Below the pieces are notes generated by a model that saw only the letters and a list, made by a program, of their open reading frames with translations, searched no databases and was not told where the DNA came from. This document shows, piece by piece, positions 21,286 to 21,474 of a DNA stretch of 21,474 bases. The DNA is taken from positions 1 through 21,474 of IMG/VR virus record IMGVR_UViG_3300043429_000237; one strand, 5' to 3'. The stretch is from a virus. Within the stretch, counting starts at the first letter, position 1. Every line of letters begins with the position of its first letter. A program made the position numbers and the translations under genes.

Positions 21286-21470
21286 GCGAAAAGACCCTCC
21301 CCGTAGTGGCCAACGACGTAGCCCATCTGACGCGCCGCGTGGAGGCGGTGGAAACCAAACTCGACGCTGTTTTGAGGTCTAACATCTGGATTTACGGCGT
21401 GGCGGGCGGGGCCGGAGCGGTCTTGATGATTCTGCTTCCCAAGGTGTCCAAGATTCTGGGGCTGTCATGA
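21282..21470 (+). CDS. Holin-like / XhlA-like protein (62 aa)
   Basis: This short protein has an N-terminal heptad-like helix (VANDVAHLTRRVEAVETKLD, about 9-28) and one C-terminal membrane segment (about 36-53, IWIYGVAGGAGAVLMILLP), followed by KVSKILGLS. This coiled coil plus single TM layout is that of haemolysin XhlA-type and related phage lysis proteins. It starts with an ATGA overlap from the five-helix protein and ends with an ATGA overlap into the next gene. SD is weak, so it is probably translated by coupling. A holin or holin-partner role is likely but rests on architecture and position. Confidence 0.68.
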   Translation: MSEKTLPVVANDVAHLTRRVEAVETKLDAVLRSNIWIYGVAGGAGAVLMILLPKVSKILGLS

Positions 21471-21474
21471 TTCC
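21467..21474 (+). CDS. Start of a further gene, cut by the right window edge
   Basis: ATG 21467 overlaps the preceding TGA as ATGA, the junction type used repeatedly in this operon. Only about two codons are visible (Met-Ile). From its place after holin-like genes an endolysin would be expected, but nothing in the visible sequence shows this. Confidence 0.4.

Overview
The window is a contiguous piece of the late (virion) region of a tailed phage or prophage. It is GC-rich, apparently around 60%, and every confidently called gene lies on the plus strand. The genes are packed almost end to end, with start/stop overlaps of 1 to 11 bases, which suggests one long translationally coupled operon. 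No host genes, tRNAs, rRNAs, CRISPR arrays or insertion sequences were seen. The style of the capsid, adaptor, ejection-zone and fibre proteins, together with base composition, fits a short-tailed (podovirus-like) phage of an alphaproteobacterium. The host is inferred, not shown. No tail-tube or tape-measure gene is visible, which supports a short tail.

Layout: (1) 1-2.7 kb: the large terminase subunit, cut by the left window edge just before its Walker A motif. It is followed by a 31-codon ORF, two unidentified small proteins and a free-standing HNH endonuclease. (2) 2.7-7.1 kb: the head module, with a P22-type portal, an acidic coiled-coil scaffold candidate, an N4-gp56-family major capsid protein and a small beta-rich decoration candidate. 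(3) 7.1-11.4 kb: the connector and tail, with a head-tail adaptor-like protein, a 75-aa protein, a tail-collar-domain fibre, a nozzle or DNA-stabilisation-like protein and a conserved 142-aa phage protein. (4) 11.4-16.2 kb: four proteins in the position where P22-like phages keep their DNA-ejection (internal virion) proteins. The first ends in a short S74-like (SDRRLK) domain and the last has a glycine-rich membrane-active-looking stretch. (5) 16.2-20.6 kb: after an AT-richer gap come two small structural proteins and a 1056-aa tailspike. The spike has a pectate-lyase-type beta-helix start and three copies of a ~80-residue module, two of them apparently nested inside another module. (6) 20.6-21.5 kb: a probable lysis region with a small helical protein, a five-helix membrane protein, a holin-like or XhlA-like protein and the first codons of one more gene.

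How it works together: terminase packages DNA through the portal into a shell built on the scaffold from the major capsid protein. The adaptor and nozzle close the vertex, the collar fibre and tailspike recognise the host, the ejection-zone proteins probably leave the head with the DNA, and the last genes open the host envelope.

The layout is a recognisable phage late region, and I do not see a clear new defence or signalling system. The most unusual points are: an HNH gene whose first ~18 codons copy the start of the portal gene next to it; nested module insertions in the tailspike; an undescribed 44-codon minus-strand ORF that looks like a secreted or membrane peptide in a GC-poor gap; and a stem-loop between the decoration and adaptor genes that may bridge a ribosome-binding site to its start codon.
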